Made by a program: the position numbers and the translations under genes
Source: an uncultured SAR116 cluster alpha proteobacterium
Lineage (GTDB): Bacteria > Pseudomonadota > Alphaproteobacteria > Puniceispirillales > Puniceispirillaceae
DNA length: 64,000 nt
Direction: 5' to 3'
Assembly: GCA_902578815.1 (NCBI GenBank)
Contig: CACHEI010000009.1
Span: forward strand, 1-64,000
Notes under the pieces: model-generated
What the model was told of the DNA's origin: nothing
Seen by the model: only the letters and a program-made list of their open reading frames with translations
The model's database searches: none
Shown here: positions 36,214 to 45,194 of the stretch, piece after piece
Layout: every line of letters starts with the position of its first letter
How positions within the stretch are numbered: position 1 is the stretch's first letter

Positions 36214-37536
36214 ATGAAATCTGCAAAACAGCTTGTTGATTTTATCCGTGATGGCAAGGTGACATGCCGTGAACTTGTTCATCAGTCATTTGCGCGCATT
36301 GACGAAACCGATGCAGAAATCAAGGCATGGGCATTCCTTGACAGGGACGGAGCACTCGCAAGAGCCGATGAGATGGATGCCGTCCGCGTATCTGGCAGGC
36401 CACTTGGCCAATTACATGGCATACCTATCGGGTTGAAAGACATTGTCGACACTAAGACTATGCCGACAGAATGTGGAACAGTGCTAATGTCAGGCCGGCA
36501 GCCCAAATCAGACGCAGCCCTCGTTGAACGGCTACTAAACGCTGGTGCCGTGATTATCGGCAAGACGGTGACAACTGAATTTGCTTTCATGTATCCGTCT
36601 AAAACACACAATCCACACAATTTTGCTCATAGCCCAGGCGGATCATCCGCTGGCTCGGCGGCGGCTGTGGCTGCCGGCCATGTGCCAATCACCATTGGAT
36701 CTCAAACCAACGGGTCGGTTATTAGGCCAGCCGCCTTTTGTGGCACCTATGGGTTCAAGCCAACGACAGGTGTAATCTCGCGACGTGGTCTGCTTACACA
36801 GTCAGCGATATTAGATCAGGTTGGCGTTTTTGCTACCAATCTTGAAGATATAGGACTGATCTGCGATGTGATCGGCGGATATGATGCCTCCGATCCGCTG
36901 TCCTATCCAAGGCCTCGGCCCAACATGTATAATGGCGTAGTAAGTGAGCCTCCTATCGAGCCTAATTTTGTCTGGTTTGAAATGCCTTATTTTGACAAAC
37001 TGCATAAGGATGCGCGCACCGGCATGCTCGAGGTTGTTACCGCACTTAGCGGTCACGTCGAAACAATCGACGCAACGGCGTCCTTTGGCGGCCTTGTCGA
37101 GGCACATCAGATTATCATGGAATATCAGATTGCGGAAAATCTGGGCTGGGCCCTCGATAAAGATCCGGCAAATGTCAGCCCCAAGATTGCCGAGTCAATC
37201 GAACGCGGCCGTAAGTTAAGCGATGCTGCCTTTGCTGAAGCTTGTAAGACTCGGACAGAGACAATTGCTTATTTCCATTCATTTTTTCACGATTTTGACG
37301 CTATTTTAACTCCATCTGCTCCCGGGTCAGCACCGCTATTTGAGGATGGTACCGGGAACCCAATTTTCTCAACAATATGGACCTTTTGTGGCCTGCCCTG
37401 TGTTACACTTCCATTATTGACCAGCGAAGCAGGATTGCCAATGGGTGTACAACTTGTTGGTGGCGCTGAAGAAGACGATAGATTATTAAGAACCGCAAAC
37501 TGGATGCTCAAGCATCTGGCAGAAGAGATCGAGTAG
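36214..37536 (+). CDS. Amidase-signature family hydrolase
   Basis: About 440 aa of the amidase signature family (Ser-cisSer-Lys). The Lys is in GIPIGLKDIVDT, and the Gly/Ser-rich part SPGGSSAGSAAAVAAGHVPITIGSQTNGSVIRPA carries both serines. It hydrolyses an amide or ureido bond in the cytoplasm; family members include GatA, allophanate hydrolase and small amidases. The ATG at 36214 is preferred over a TTG at 36193. It lies 38 bases after dctM, which suggests that the TRAP system brings in its substrate or a related acid. Confidence 0.9.
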   Translation: MKSAKQLVDFIRDGKVTCRELVHQSFARIDETDAEIKAWAFLDRDGALARADEMDAVRVSGRPLGQLHGIPIGLKDIVDTKTMPTECGTVLMSGRQPKSDAALVERLLNAGAVIIGKTVTTEFAFMYPSKTHNPHNFAHSPGGSSAGSAAAVAAGHVPITIGSQTNGSVIRPAAFCGTYGFKPTTGVISRRGLLTQSAILDQVGVFATNLEDIGLICDVIGGYDASDPLSYPRPRPNMYNGVVSEPPIEPNFVWFEMPYFDKLHKDARTGMLEVVTALSGHVETIDATASFGGLVEAHQIIMEYQIAENLGWALDKDPANVSPKIAESIERGRKLSDAAFAEACKTRTETIAYFHSFFHDFDAILTPSAPGSAPLFEDGTGNPIFSTIWTFCGLPCVTLPLLTSEAGLPMGVQLVGGAEEDDRLLRTANWMLKHLAEEIE

Positions 37537-37545
37537 GACAGAAAC

Positions 37546-37740
37546 ATGATTGCACCCGTGATAAAATTGTTTACCGCCGGCATTGGTACATTGCTAGTGA
37601 TGATTTTTGTTTTTGGCCTTGCGGAAAGCATCAGTTCCGGATTTGCCGGATTCTGGGGCGGGTTACCGTTTTGGGTTATATCGACGATCATCATGCTGAT
37701 GGCTTTATATGATTTTTACGATGAGACTATCCGAAAATAA
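37546..37740 (+). CDS. Small two-helix membrane protein, unknown
   Basis: 64 aa with two hydrophobic segments (about 8-27 and 38-56), separated by a Gly/Phe-rich turn, and a charged end DFYDETIRK. It has a good ribosome site (AGGACAG) and begins 9 bases after the amidase stop, so it looks translated. I do not recognise a family. Confidence 0.6.
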   Translation: MIAPVIKLFTAGIGTLLVMIFVFGLAESISSGFAGFWGGLPFWVISTIIMLMALYDFYDETIRK

Positions 37741-37874
37741 AAAAGTAATCCTTTGTCAATGACTGACTAGCAAGCAATCCAAATGCCTTTCTCTGTCAAA
37801 TCACATGGTGATTGAGTGGTTGGCGGTTAGTTAGGAGTCAATTGTTTGTGTAATTGCAATTTAAAGGTGTGTAT

Positions 37875-38453
37875 ATGTTGCGGGATCCGAAAATAATAGA
37901 GTTTCTTCAGACACGCCGCTCTGTTACTGCCAAGACAATGGCGCCCGGAAAGGTGGACCCTATGCATTTGGAGCAAATACTTGCTGCCGGCATTAGGGTT
38001 CCTGACCATGGGGCATTAAAGCCTTGGCGGCTTGTTGTGATCACCGGCGAAGCGCGACAGAGGTTGGATGAAACAGTGATCCACCCCGAATTCAAAGCAG
38101 CAAATCCAGGTGCTAGGCCAGAAGTTTCAGCTATAGAAAAAAGCCGTCTGCAACGTGCAGATGTGGTCATTGCCGTGCTGGCTTCGCCAGTCGAACACCC
38201 ATCAATCAATAAATGGGAAATGTATCTCTCGGCAGGCGCTGTTTGCACAACTCTGTTGTATGCCGCACAGTCACTTGGCTATGCAGCACAGTGGCTCACC
38301 GAATGGTACGCCTATAATGACAGCATGCTAGAGATACTTGGCGGCAGGGTCGGTCACGACCGGATAGCTGGCTTCATCTACATCGGCGAGAAAATAAAAC
38401 AACCAATAGAACGCACGCGCCCTGACCCTGCGGTAGTTATCTCGCGCCTCTGA
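37875..38453 (+). CDS. Nitroreductase-family flavoprotein
   Basis: About 192 aa with the FMN-binding nitroreductase fold: FLQTRRSVTAKTM near the N-terminus (Arg-Arg-Ser phosphate site), RVPDHGALKPWRLVVI, and a late GFIYIGEKIKQP. It resembles the YdjA/RutE-like short forms. The ATG at 37875 (MLRDPKII) is preferred over a frame-opening codon at 37854. It is convergent with the molybdoenzyme gene. The natural substrate is unknown. Confidence 0.88.
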   Translation: MLRDPKIIEFLQTRRSVTAKTMAPGKVDPMHLEQILAAGIRVPDHGALKPWRLVVITGEARQRLDETVIHPEFKAANPGARPEVSAIEKSRLQRADVVIAVLASPVEHPSINKWEMYLSAGAVCTTLLYAAQSLGYAAQWLTEWYAYNDSMLEILGGRVGHDRIAGFIYIGEKIKQPIERTRPDPAVVISRL

Positions 38454-38462
38454 GCAATTTAA

Positions 38463-40769
38463 TCAATCCCCACGGCGTTTGATTTTTGGAGGGTCAAAGG
38501 CGGTAATCGTCACAGGTGGACCATCATAAAGCTGGACCTCGACGAGGCAACTATGCGCTGCCGGACCCTGACCCAGCTTTGATGTACCTATGTCAGGCGA
38601 CAGCACATTCGGGTTGCCATGTTTGCACATGCTGTCGTGGACCGCCGGATCAACTGGATCATACCAGGAGCCCGTACTAATAATCACCACTCCCGGCATG
38701 ACATGATCGGTGATCACAACGCCGCAAAGACAGGATCCGCGGTCATTGAATACACGCACGGTGTCGCCTCCCCGCAAGCCGCGTGCCGCCGCATCTTGTG
38801 GGTTGATTTCAATCGGTTCATGCCCTTTAATCTTTATGGAGCGGCTATAGGCACCATTGTCCATCTGCGAATGCAATTTGGTTCGTGGTTGGTTAGAAAG
38901 CAAATGAAGAGGATAGCATTTTTCCAATGCCCCCAACCATTCGTATGGCTCCATCCAGCTTGGATGTCCTGGGCAATCATCGTACCCGAAATCTGCAACG
39001 GTCTGCGAGAATATCTCAATCTTGCCACTTGGCGTGTCAAGCGGCGCAAGGACTGGATCATCGAAAAATTCAGACAGAAAAATCCTGTCCTTATCTAACG
39101 CCGGCGATTTGTAGTGGCCAGCACTGCAAAAACTTTCATAGTCCGGCATGTCGACATCTATCTCGGCCGCCGCAGCGCGCGACTGGTCCCAGATCCAGCG
39201 CTGCCATTCATTAGCGCTGCGACCTTCCGTGAATTGTTTCTCAATCCCGAGATGCCGGGCAATCCCAGCAAAAATAGTGTAATCATCGCGCGCCTCACCA
39301 GCCGGCTCTACCGCCTTGTCCATTGAGATTACGTAGGGATCACGCGGCGTCATGCCAATATCTCGGCGCTCCAGCATAGTCGTGCAGGGCAGAACAATAT
39401 CAGCATGCCGGGCAACCGCATTCCAGCACCATTCATTGACGATCACCGTCGACGGCTTTTGCCATGCCAGCCTCATGCGGGCAAGGTTTTGATGATGGTG
39501 AAACGGATTGCCCCCGGCCCAATAGATAAGATCAATGTCGGGATATACGTATTGCTTTCCATCATAGTCGAAGGACTGGCCAGGACCAAGAAGCATGTCG
39601 CTGACCCTTGCAACAGGGATAAAATCAGACACCGCATTTCGCCCCTGAGGAAACGGCGCATAGGGCATTTTGAAGACATTGTTGCCAAGATAATTGGTGA
39701 TCGTGTAGCCAAAACCGACCCCGCCACCCGGCTTGCCCATATCTCCGATCATCGCCGCCAGAGCCACCACAGCCCAGAATGGCTGCTCGCCAAACTGCTG
39801 GCGCGTCAGTGACCAGCTTACCGTCAACATGGTTCGCTCAGCTGCCATCTGCCGGCTCAGGGTGACTATCTGCTCGGTCGTCATGCCGCTGATCTCAGCA
39901 GCCCATGCTGCTGTTTTTGGCATCCCATCACTCTCACCCTGCAGATAAGCAGCAAATCTGTCAAAACCGAAAGTGTATCTGTCGAGAAAGCTCCGGTCAT
40001 ACAGACCCTCTACAAGCAATGTGTGACACATTGCAAGCATGACAGCAACATCGGTGTTTGGTCGCAGCTGAATCCAATCCTCGTCAATATCACTCTTCAC
40101 ATCTGACCGACGCGGCGACAGATTGACGAAGCGTGTTCCCATCGCAGCGGCCTCCCGCACGCCCTGTCGTTGAATATGCGCCCCGGTTCCACCATTGCTT
40201 ATCTGGCTGTTGAACGCTGGCAGGCCACCAAAGGCCACCATCAGCCTGGTATTGCCACAAACAGATTGCCAACTTGTCTGGCGTGTCAGGATTTCCATCA
40301 GATTGCTGCCAAGCACATGCGGAATGATCACCTCGGCAGCGGCATAGCTGTAGGTGTTCTTCGATTTCGTGTAGCCACCAAGACAGTTTAGGAACCTATG
40401 CACCTGACTTTGTGCGTGATGGAAGCGGCCAGCGCTAGCCCAACCATAGGAGCCCGCATAGATTGCCTTATTGCCATGCGTTGTCCTAACTCGATCAAGC
40501 TCTGCAGCGACAAGCCTTTCAACCTCGTCCCAGCCAATTTCAACAAAGGGATCGCTGCCCCGCTTTTCAGGCGCGCTTCCCGGGCCACCATTCAACCAGC
40601 TCTCGCGCACGGCCGGCGCCTTTATGCGCATCGGATCATCGAGAAGGTCGATGATCGAGGGGCCGATAGGTGATGGATCGGGGTCCTCGGCAAATGGCTT
40701 CATTTCAGTGATCCTGCCATTCTTCACCGCAAATTCGTAAACGCCCCAATGTGCACTGGTAAGTCCCAC
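38463..40769 (-). CDS. Molybdopterin oxidoreductase, BisC/TorA/DMSO-reductase type
   Basis: 768 aa, a full-length S-/N-oxide reductase-type Mo-bisMGD enzyme. The N-terminal TSAHWGVYEF and the SYGWASAGRFHH segment, which places the molybdenum-binding Ser in Y-G-W-x-S, mark the BisC/TorA/DorA branch. There is no Tat or Sec signal, so it should be cytoplasmic like biotin sulfoxide reductase. The GTG start at 40769 has GAGAGG upstream and gives the expected family N-terminus. It is the fourth gene of a minus-strand run with the GMC, VOC and GcvT-like genes. The physiological oxide is not known. Confidence 0.88.
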   Translation of the reverse strand: MGLTSAHWGVYEFAVKNGRITEMKPFAEDPDPSPIGPSIIDLLDDPMRIKAPAVRESWLNGGPGSAPEKRGSDPFVEIGWDEVERLVAAELDRVRTTHGNKAIYAGSYGWASAGRFHHAQSQVHRFLNCLGGYTKSKNTYSYAAAEVIIPHVLGSNLMEILTRQTSWQSVCGNTRLMVAFGGLPAFNSQISNGGTGAHIQRQGVREAAAMGTRFVNLSPRRSDVKSDIDEDWIQLRPNTDVAVMLAMCHTLLVEGLYDRSFLDRYTFGFDRFAAYLQGESDGMPKTAAWAAEISGMTTEQIVTLSRQMAAERTMLTVSWSLTRQQFGEQPFWAVVALAAMIGDMGKPGGGVGFGYTITNYLGNNVFKMPYAPFPQGRNAVSDFIPVARVSDMLLGPGQSFDYDGKQYVYPDIDLIYWAGGNPFHHHQNLARMRLAWQKPSTVIVNEWCWNAVARHADIVLPCTTMLERRDIGMTPRDPYVISMDKAVEPAGEARDDYTIFAGIARHLGIEKQFTEGRSANEWQRWIWDQSRAAAAEIDVDMPDYESFCSAGHYKSPALDKDRIFLSEFFDDPVLAPLDTPSGKIEIFSQTVADFGYDDCPGHPSWMEPYEWLGALEKCYPLHLLSNQPRTKLHSQMDNGAYSRSIKIKGHEPIEINPQDAAARGLRGGDTVRVFNDRGSCLCGVVITDHVMPGVVIISTGSWYDPVDPAVHDSMCKHGNPNVLSPDIGTSKLGQGPAAHSCLVEVQLYDGPPVTITAFDPPKIKRRGD

Positions 40770-40867
40770 AATAAGCCTCTCAAATTTTGTTCAATATCTA
40801 GTGAAACAATGTGTCAGGTAACGATGTTTGTCCAGCAATCTTCATTCTTCCGCAACCCGCAACGATT

Positions 40868-42046
40868 TCAAAAGTCACCATCTAGCCGGGCGGTTTTGGC
40901 AAGCCGCTTGTCCTGGTCATAGAAGGGCAACGCGACAATCCGGCAATCATGCAGTACCCCATCGCCAGATCTGATCCGGAGGCATCTTTCTTCCCAAGCG
41001 TCGGCCACGGCAAAGCGGACATAGCCGATACCAGCATCAAATTTGGGCGAATGCGCGCCAGTAGTGACGATGCCAACCGCATCATCACCGTCAAGCACAA
41101 GGCTACCACCAGCGGGCACATGCTCTGCACACAACAGACCAAAAATCCGATTTTCCCGGCGTTCCGCGATGATCGCCTCACGGCCAATAAAGCTGCTGTT
41201 CCCAGCATCAACGAAGCGTGAAAGCCCAGCTTCAGCTGGCATCATTGAGCTGTTGAAATCACTGCCACTATCCAGAATTCCAGCCTCAATCCGGCGAATG
41301 TTTAGTGACTGCATACTGCCGAACATCAGCCCATGCGGCGCACCGCACTTCATGAGCCAGTCCCACAAACGCGGGCAATCGGTTGCTGCACCAAGAGTAT
41401 AGATTTCATAACCCAGCTCACCGGACCAGCCGGTTCGAGAAACGAAAACCCGCTGGCCACCTAGCGTATGAAATCCGGCATGAAAGAAACCCATCGCCCG
41501 GTCAATCGCCCCCTCAGACGCGGCATTCATGACAACCAGCGATTTTGGCCCTTGCAATTGTAGCACGCGCGCTTTTGGATCACTAACCGTTACATCGTAG
41601 CCATAACGATGCGCCAAAAGCCAACTGTCAAGTTCACCATCCGGCTGGACAAACCAGAAGCGATCATCGGTGAGCCGAAACAGAATCCCGTCCATGAATA
41701 AGCCGCCCGCGTGCGTGCAGGCGAGAACATAACGGCCACGGCCGATACCAATCTCTGCCACTCGCCGGGTGAAGATCCGATCAAGAAATGGCACCGCCTG
41801 CGGACCAGATATCTCAACCGGGCGCTCCGGCACGTCATAGAGAACCGCCGCCCGGCGCAGCGCCCAATAAGTCGCTGCAATGTCCTCACCATTATAATGG
41901 GCGAAGAAGCGGCCGGCCGCCAACCGAAGAACTGTTTTTGGGTTGGCATAGCAGTAGTGAAAAGGTGACAGCGAATTGCTACCGGCATAAACCGGGTAGA
42001 TCCTAGCGGGGTCAAGAGTTGGCAAACGTGTCAAGGCAACGACCAT
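40868..42046 (-). CDS. GcvT/DmdA-superfamily folate-dependent methyltransferase-like protein (paralogue 1)
   Basis: 392 aa with the GcvT fold and its C-terminal barrel. Marks: YWALRRAAVLYDVPERPVEISGP, VLQLQGPKSLVVMNAAS, VSRTGWSGELGYEIYTLG and IRRIEAGILDSGSDFNSS, the last matching the folate-binding part. Superfamily members move one-carbon groups to tetrahydrofolate (glycine, sarcosine, DMSP). The sequence differs from Pelagibacter-type DmdA as I recall it, so I do not call it DmdA. The start abuts the VOC gene stop with no gap. A paralogue lies at 53.1-54.2 kb. Confidence 0.82.
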   Translation of the reverse strand: MVVALTRLPTLDPARIYPVYAGSNSLSPFHYCYANPKTVLRLAAGRFFAHYNGEDIAATYWALRRAAVLYDVPERPVEISGPQAVPFLDRIFTRRVAEIGIGRGRYVLACTHAGGLFMDGILFRLTDDRFWFVQPDGELDSWLLAHRYGYDVTVSDPKARVLQLQGPKSLVVMNAASEGAIDRAMGFFHAGFHTLGGQRVFVSRTGWSGELGYEIYTLGAATDCPRLWDWLMKCGAPHGLMFGSMQSLNIRRIEAGILDSGSDFNSSMMPAEAGLSRFVDAGNSSFIGREAIIAERRENRIFGLLCAEHVPAGGSLVLDGDDAVGIVTTGAHSPKFDAGIGYVRFAVADAWEERCLRIRSGDGVLHDCRIVALPFYDQDKRLAKTARLDGDF

Positions 42047-42436
42047 CTAGGCTTTATTACAGTCATTGAAACCGGAGATCTTTTTGCTGTTAGGATCACC
42101 TAGATAGTCATGATAGCCTGGCTTGCCGGATGGCTGTGGCCCTGGCTCGCCCTTATGCCCACCACCACTGCAAACGCCAATTTCATTAAATTGATCAACA
42201 ATGGCCCGGCGCAGCGCAGCAAAGGCGATAATCACAACACTACCATAATGCGACGGCTGCTGGTCAACGGGCCTCGTGACATAGAATCCTATCACATCAA
42301 GCGCTGCCTGCGGGGCGTAGTCCACATTATAGGGTTTTTTTACAACGCGGATGAGATCCAACGGTTGGAGAATAGCGTCATAGAACAGAGTCGCTTTTGC
42401 TTGATCAGTGGTCTCAATCCTTGCATAGCCAATCAT
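42047..42436 (-). CDS. Glyoxalase/VOC-fold protein
   Basis: 129 aa with a vicinal-oxygen-chelate pattern: MIGYARIETTDQAKATLFYDAILQPLDLIRV at the start, then AIVDQFNEIGVCSGGGHKGEPGPQ and a GYHDYLGDPNSKKISGF end, where small VOC proteins read GYYAAYFRDPDGNKI. Metal ligands are not all recognisable. It is tightly packed between the GMC gene (30 bases) and the GcvT-like gene (no gap), so it is probably a small enzyme or binding protein of that pathway. Confidence 0.75.
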   Translation of the reverse strand: MIGYARIETTDQAKATLFYDAILQPLDLIRVVKKPYNVDYAPQAALDVIGFYVTRPVDQQPSHYGSVVIIAFAALRRAIVDQFNEIGVCSGGGHKGEPGPQPSGKPGYHDYLGDPNSKKISGFNDCNKA

Positions 42437-42466
42437 CTATTTGCCTTTCTGCGTCACGCCCCTTGA

Positions 42467-44122
42467 TTATCGCTGGCTAGTCTCATAATTCGGGTTCTGC
42501 CAGACAGCAACATCAAGCGGCGACAGTGGCGGTACGCCCAGAATGGCATCACTTAGCTTTTCGGCGATCATAAGGGTCGGGCTGTTAGTGTTACCATTGG
42601 TTGCGGCCGGCATGATAGAGGCGTCGACAACGCGCAGCGCGGCAATGCCATGCACCCTGCCCTGTGGATCGACGACTGCCCCCGTGTCCGTGCTGGCACC
42701 CATCCGCGCAGTGCCAGACAAATGCCATTGTGTTGCCAGATGGCTGTTGAGACAAAGGTCCAGATCGGCATCTGCCTGCACTGCAGCACCAGGGAAAATC
42801 TCCGCTCCGCAAAGGCCGGCAAAGGCCGGCTGATCAACTAGTTCACGGACAATGCGAATTCCCGTCCGCAGCAAATCACGGTCACGCGGATCCTTTAAAT
42901 AATTTACCAGAATGCGCGGCGGTGATTTTGGATCAGAATCGCGCAAGGTGATCTCACCGCGGCTGTGCGCGCGCATCAGACCGACATGGATTTGAAAGGC
43001 ATGTTCGGGTAATGGATCCCAGCTTTGATCATCAACGGCTACCGGTGAAATTGTAAGTTGAATATCCGGATACTCAACTCCAGCGGCTGAACGGAGACAA
43101 GCAACCATTTCAAACTGGTTTGACGCGCAGACGCCGGTCCTGTTGATCAGCCACTGCATGCCAGCAATTGCTCGACCAAGCAGTCGGGTCTTTGGCCAAA
43201 TCGAGACTGGCTGTAGACATTTATATTTCAATACAAAATCAGGATGATCATTGAGATTCTGGCCAACGCCGGGCAGGTCAGCCTTGACGTCAATGCCGTG
43301 TGAGCACAGATGCGCTGCTGGCCCAACGCCGGAGAGCATCAACAAATGCGGGGTGCCAATCGCCCCCGCACTCAACACCACTTCGCGCCGAGCCATGGCG
43401 GTGACACGGGCGCCAGCCGAATTAAAAAAAACAATACCTGTTGCGACCTGGTCCTCAATGGCAATTGCCGTGACAAGCGCCCTGGTGATAACCGTCAAAT
43501 TGCTGCGGCCGCGTGCTGGTGCTAGAAAGGCGGTTGCCGAGCTACTGCGCTCGCCATTGTGAATGCTGCTGTCAAGCATAGCAAAACCTTCCTGACGATA
43601 GCCACAAATATCCTCACTCTCAGGATAGCCTGCTTGTTTACCAGCTAGCAAGAAGGCGTCATAGATCGGGTTGTTCGGCTCCGGGCGGTGAACCTTCAGC
43701 GGTCCGTCAACCCCGCGATAGTCACAACCACCGCCAGCATAGCATTCCATCCGTTTGAAATAGGGAAGAACATCGGCATAGCCCCAGCCCTCGCATCCCG
43801 CCTGCCGCCAGCTCTCAAAATCGAGCGCATGTCCGCGAATAAAAACCATTCCGTTGATGGACGAGGAGCCACCGAGCGTCCTGCCGCGATCATGCCGCAT
43901 TGACCGGCCACCCAATGCAGGCTCAGGCTCGCCCTTGAATGCCCAGTTGTGGCGTGTGCTTTTCAGGTTGGCTAGGACAGCAGCTGGTATTTTCAGCGAC
44001 CATGCGCCATCTTTTTGCCCGGCCTCAATTAGCAGGACAGAGTGACTGCCATCCGCGCTCAGACGATTTGCGAGAACGCAGCCGGCAGATCCTGCACCAA
44101 CTATGATATAGTCATATTCCAT
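42467..44122 (-). CDS. GMC-family oxidoreductase, choline/alcohol dehydrogenase type
   Basis: About 551 aa. FAD site: YDYIIVGAGSAGCVLANRL at the N-terminus, then the GMC signatures HDRGRTLGGSSSINGMVFIRG and GAIGTPHLLMLSGVGP. C-terminal active-site block HLSGTARMGASTDTGAVVDPQGRVHGIAALRVVDASIMP includes the conserved His. It resembles BetA (choline dehydrogenase) and related alcohol oxidases, but similarity alone does not fix the substrate. The ATG at 44122 is chosen, since the longer frame adds 14 odd residues. It begins the minus-strand four-gene run. A BetI-like regulator is nearby. Confidence 0.88.
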   Translation of the reverse strand: MEYDYIIVGAGSAGCVLANRLSADGSHSVLLIEAGQKDGAWSLKIPAAVLANLKSTRHNWAFKGEPEPALGGRSMRHDRGRTLGGSSSINGMVFIRGHALDFESWRQAGCEGWGYADVLPYFKRMECYAGGGCDYRGVDGPLKVHRPEPNNPIYDAFLLAGKQAGYPESEDICGYRQEGFAMLDSSIHNGERSSSATAFLAPARGRSNLTVITRALVTAIAIEDQVATGIVFFNSAGARVTAMARREVVLSAGAIGTPHLLMLSGVGPAAHLCSHGIDVKADLPGVGQNLNDHPDFVLKYKCLQPVSIWPKTRLLGRAIAGMQWLINRTGVCASNQFEMVACLRSAAGVEYPDIQLTISPVAVDDQSWDPLPEHAFQIHVGLMRAHSRGEITLRDSDPKSPPRILVNYLKDPRDRDLLRTGIRIVRELVDQPAFAGLCGAEIFPGAAVQADADLDLCLNSHLATQWHLSGTARMGASTDTGAVVDPQGRVHGIAALRVVDASIMPAATNGNTNSPTLMIAEKLSDAILGVPPLSPLDVAVWQNPNYETSQR

Positions 44123-44279
44123 GCTGGTCTCATCTCGAAACTTGTGTTGCAGAATTTTGAACAAATTTATTTCCGAGCGCCCCTGCGATCTTTATTACAG
44201 ATTTGCTGACCGATTGACAAGAAACTTACCAATAGTTAGGGAATTGAACCGAAGCGGCCAACGCTGATGTAGGATTGAC

Positions 44280-45194
44280 ATGACAGACGTATCTAAAAGC
44301 AACGATCTACTTGCACGTTTTGCCTGTCTTTTTGCCGGTGCACTTTGGGGTCTTTTCTGGATACCTCTGCGAGCCATAGCGGAAACCGGCATCCATGGGC
44401 TTTGGGCACCGCTCATTTGGTTTGGCGTTCCCACCTGTTGTCTTATTCCGGTAATCATCTGGCGATGGCGCCAGTTTGTGGCCGGCGGTATGAGCTTACA
44501 AATCACTGCCTTTACGGCGGGGCTAGCCCTGACCTTGTACACATTCTCATTCATCTACACCGAAGTCGTGCGGGCAATGCTACTATTCTATCTAACGCCC
44601 GTTTGGAGTACCATATTAGCGCGCCTGATACTTGGTGATGCAATAACTGGCCTACGCCTTCTGGCTATGTCTCTAGCGATAGCCGGAATGCTGATAATTT
44701 TCGGTCTGGGTTTGAATTTTCCAATACCAAAAAATATAGGCGACTGGCTGGGCTTGGCATCCGGCATAGTCTGGGCTATTGCTGCCGTCAGGCTGCGACA
44801 ATCAGACAATTATGCAGCGGTTGATCTGACCTGTGGATTTTTCGGCTGGAGCATGCTTGTCGCACTCATTGCGTGTCTAACTCTGTTACCAGAGGCCACG
44901 CCAAGCGCGGACCAGATCATCCCACTTCTCTACTGGATGGTGCCAATCGTCGTGTTATTAGTACTTCCAGGTGCGTTTGCCTCCTTGTGGGGGCCAAAGT
45001 TCCTCAACCCCGGGCTTGTCGGACTGCTGTTCATGACGGAAATCATTTTTGGCTCTATCTCGGCCGCGTTATTTGCGGGTGAACCCTTTGGTGGCCGGGA
45101 AATTTCCGGTATCCTGCTAATCGCCTCAGCCAGTTTGTTAGAACCGGTTTCAGATCTGTTTAGGGCACGCCACAAAGCCACCCAAAGTAGCTAA
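44280..45194 (+). CDS. DMT-superfamily (EamA) transporter
   Basis: 304 aa with ten hydrophobic segments in two EamA repeats (FACLFAGALWGLFWIPLRAI at the start and IVWAIAAVRLRQSD at the second repeat). These carriers usually export metabolites or amino acids. It is divergent from the GMC operon and convergent with the TetR gene, whose 3' end it overlaps by four bases. The substrate is unknown. Confidence 0.85.
   Translation: MTDVSKSNDLLARFACLFAGALWGLFWIPLRAIAETGIHGLWAPLIWFGVPTCCLIPVIIWRWRQFVAGGMSLQITAFTAGLALTLYTFSFIYTEVVRAMLLFYLTPVWSTILARLILGDAITGLRLLAMSLAIAGMLIIFGLGLNFPIPKNIGDWLGLASGIVWAIAAVRLRQSDNYAAVDLTCGFFGWSMLVALIACLTLLPEATPSADQIIPLLYWMVPIVVLLVLPGAFASLWGPKFLNPGLVGLLFMTEIIFGSISAALFAGEPFGGREISGILLIASASLLEPVSDLFRARHKATQSS

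Noticed and set aside
40868-42046. Naming this GcvT-like gene (or its paralogue at 53.1 kb) dmdA
   Set aside because: The sequence differs from the Pelagibacter DmdA pattern I remember and could equally serve sarcosine- or betaine-type demethylation; only a tree or an assay can decide.
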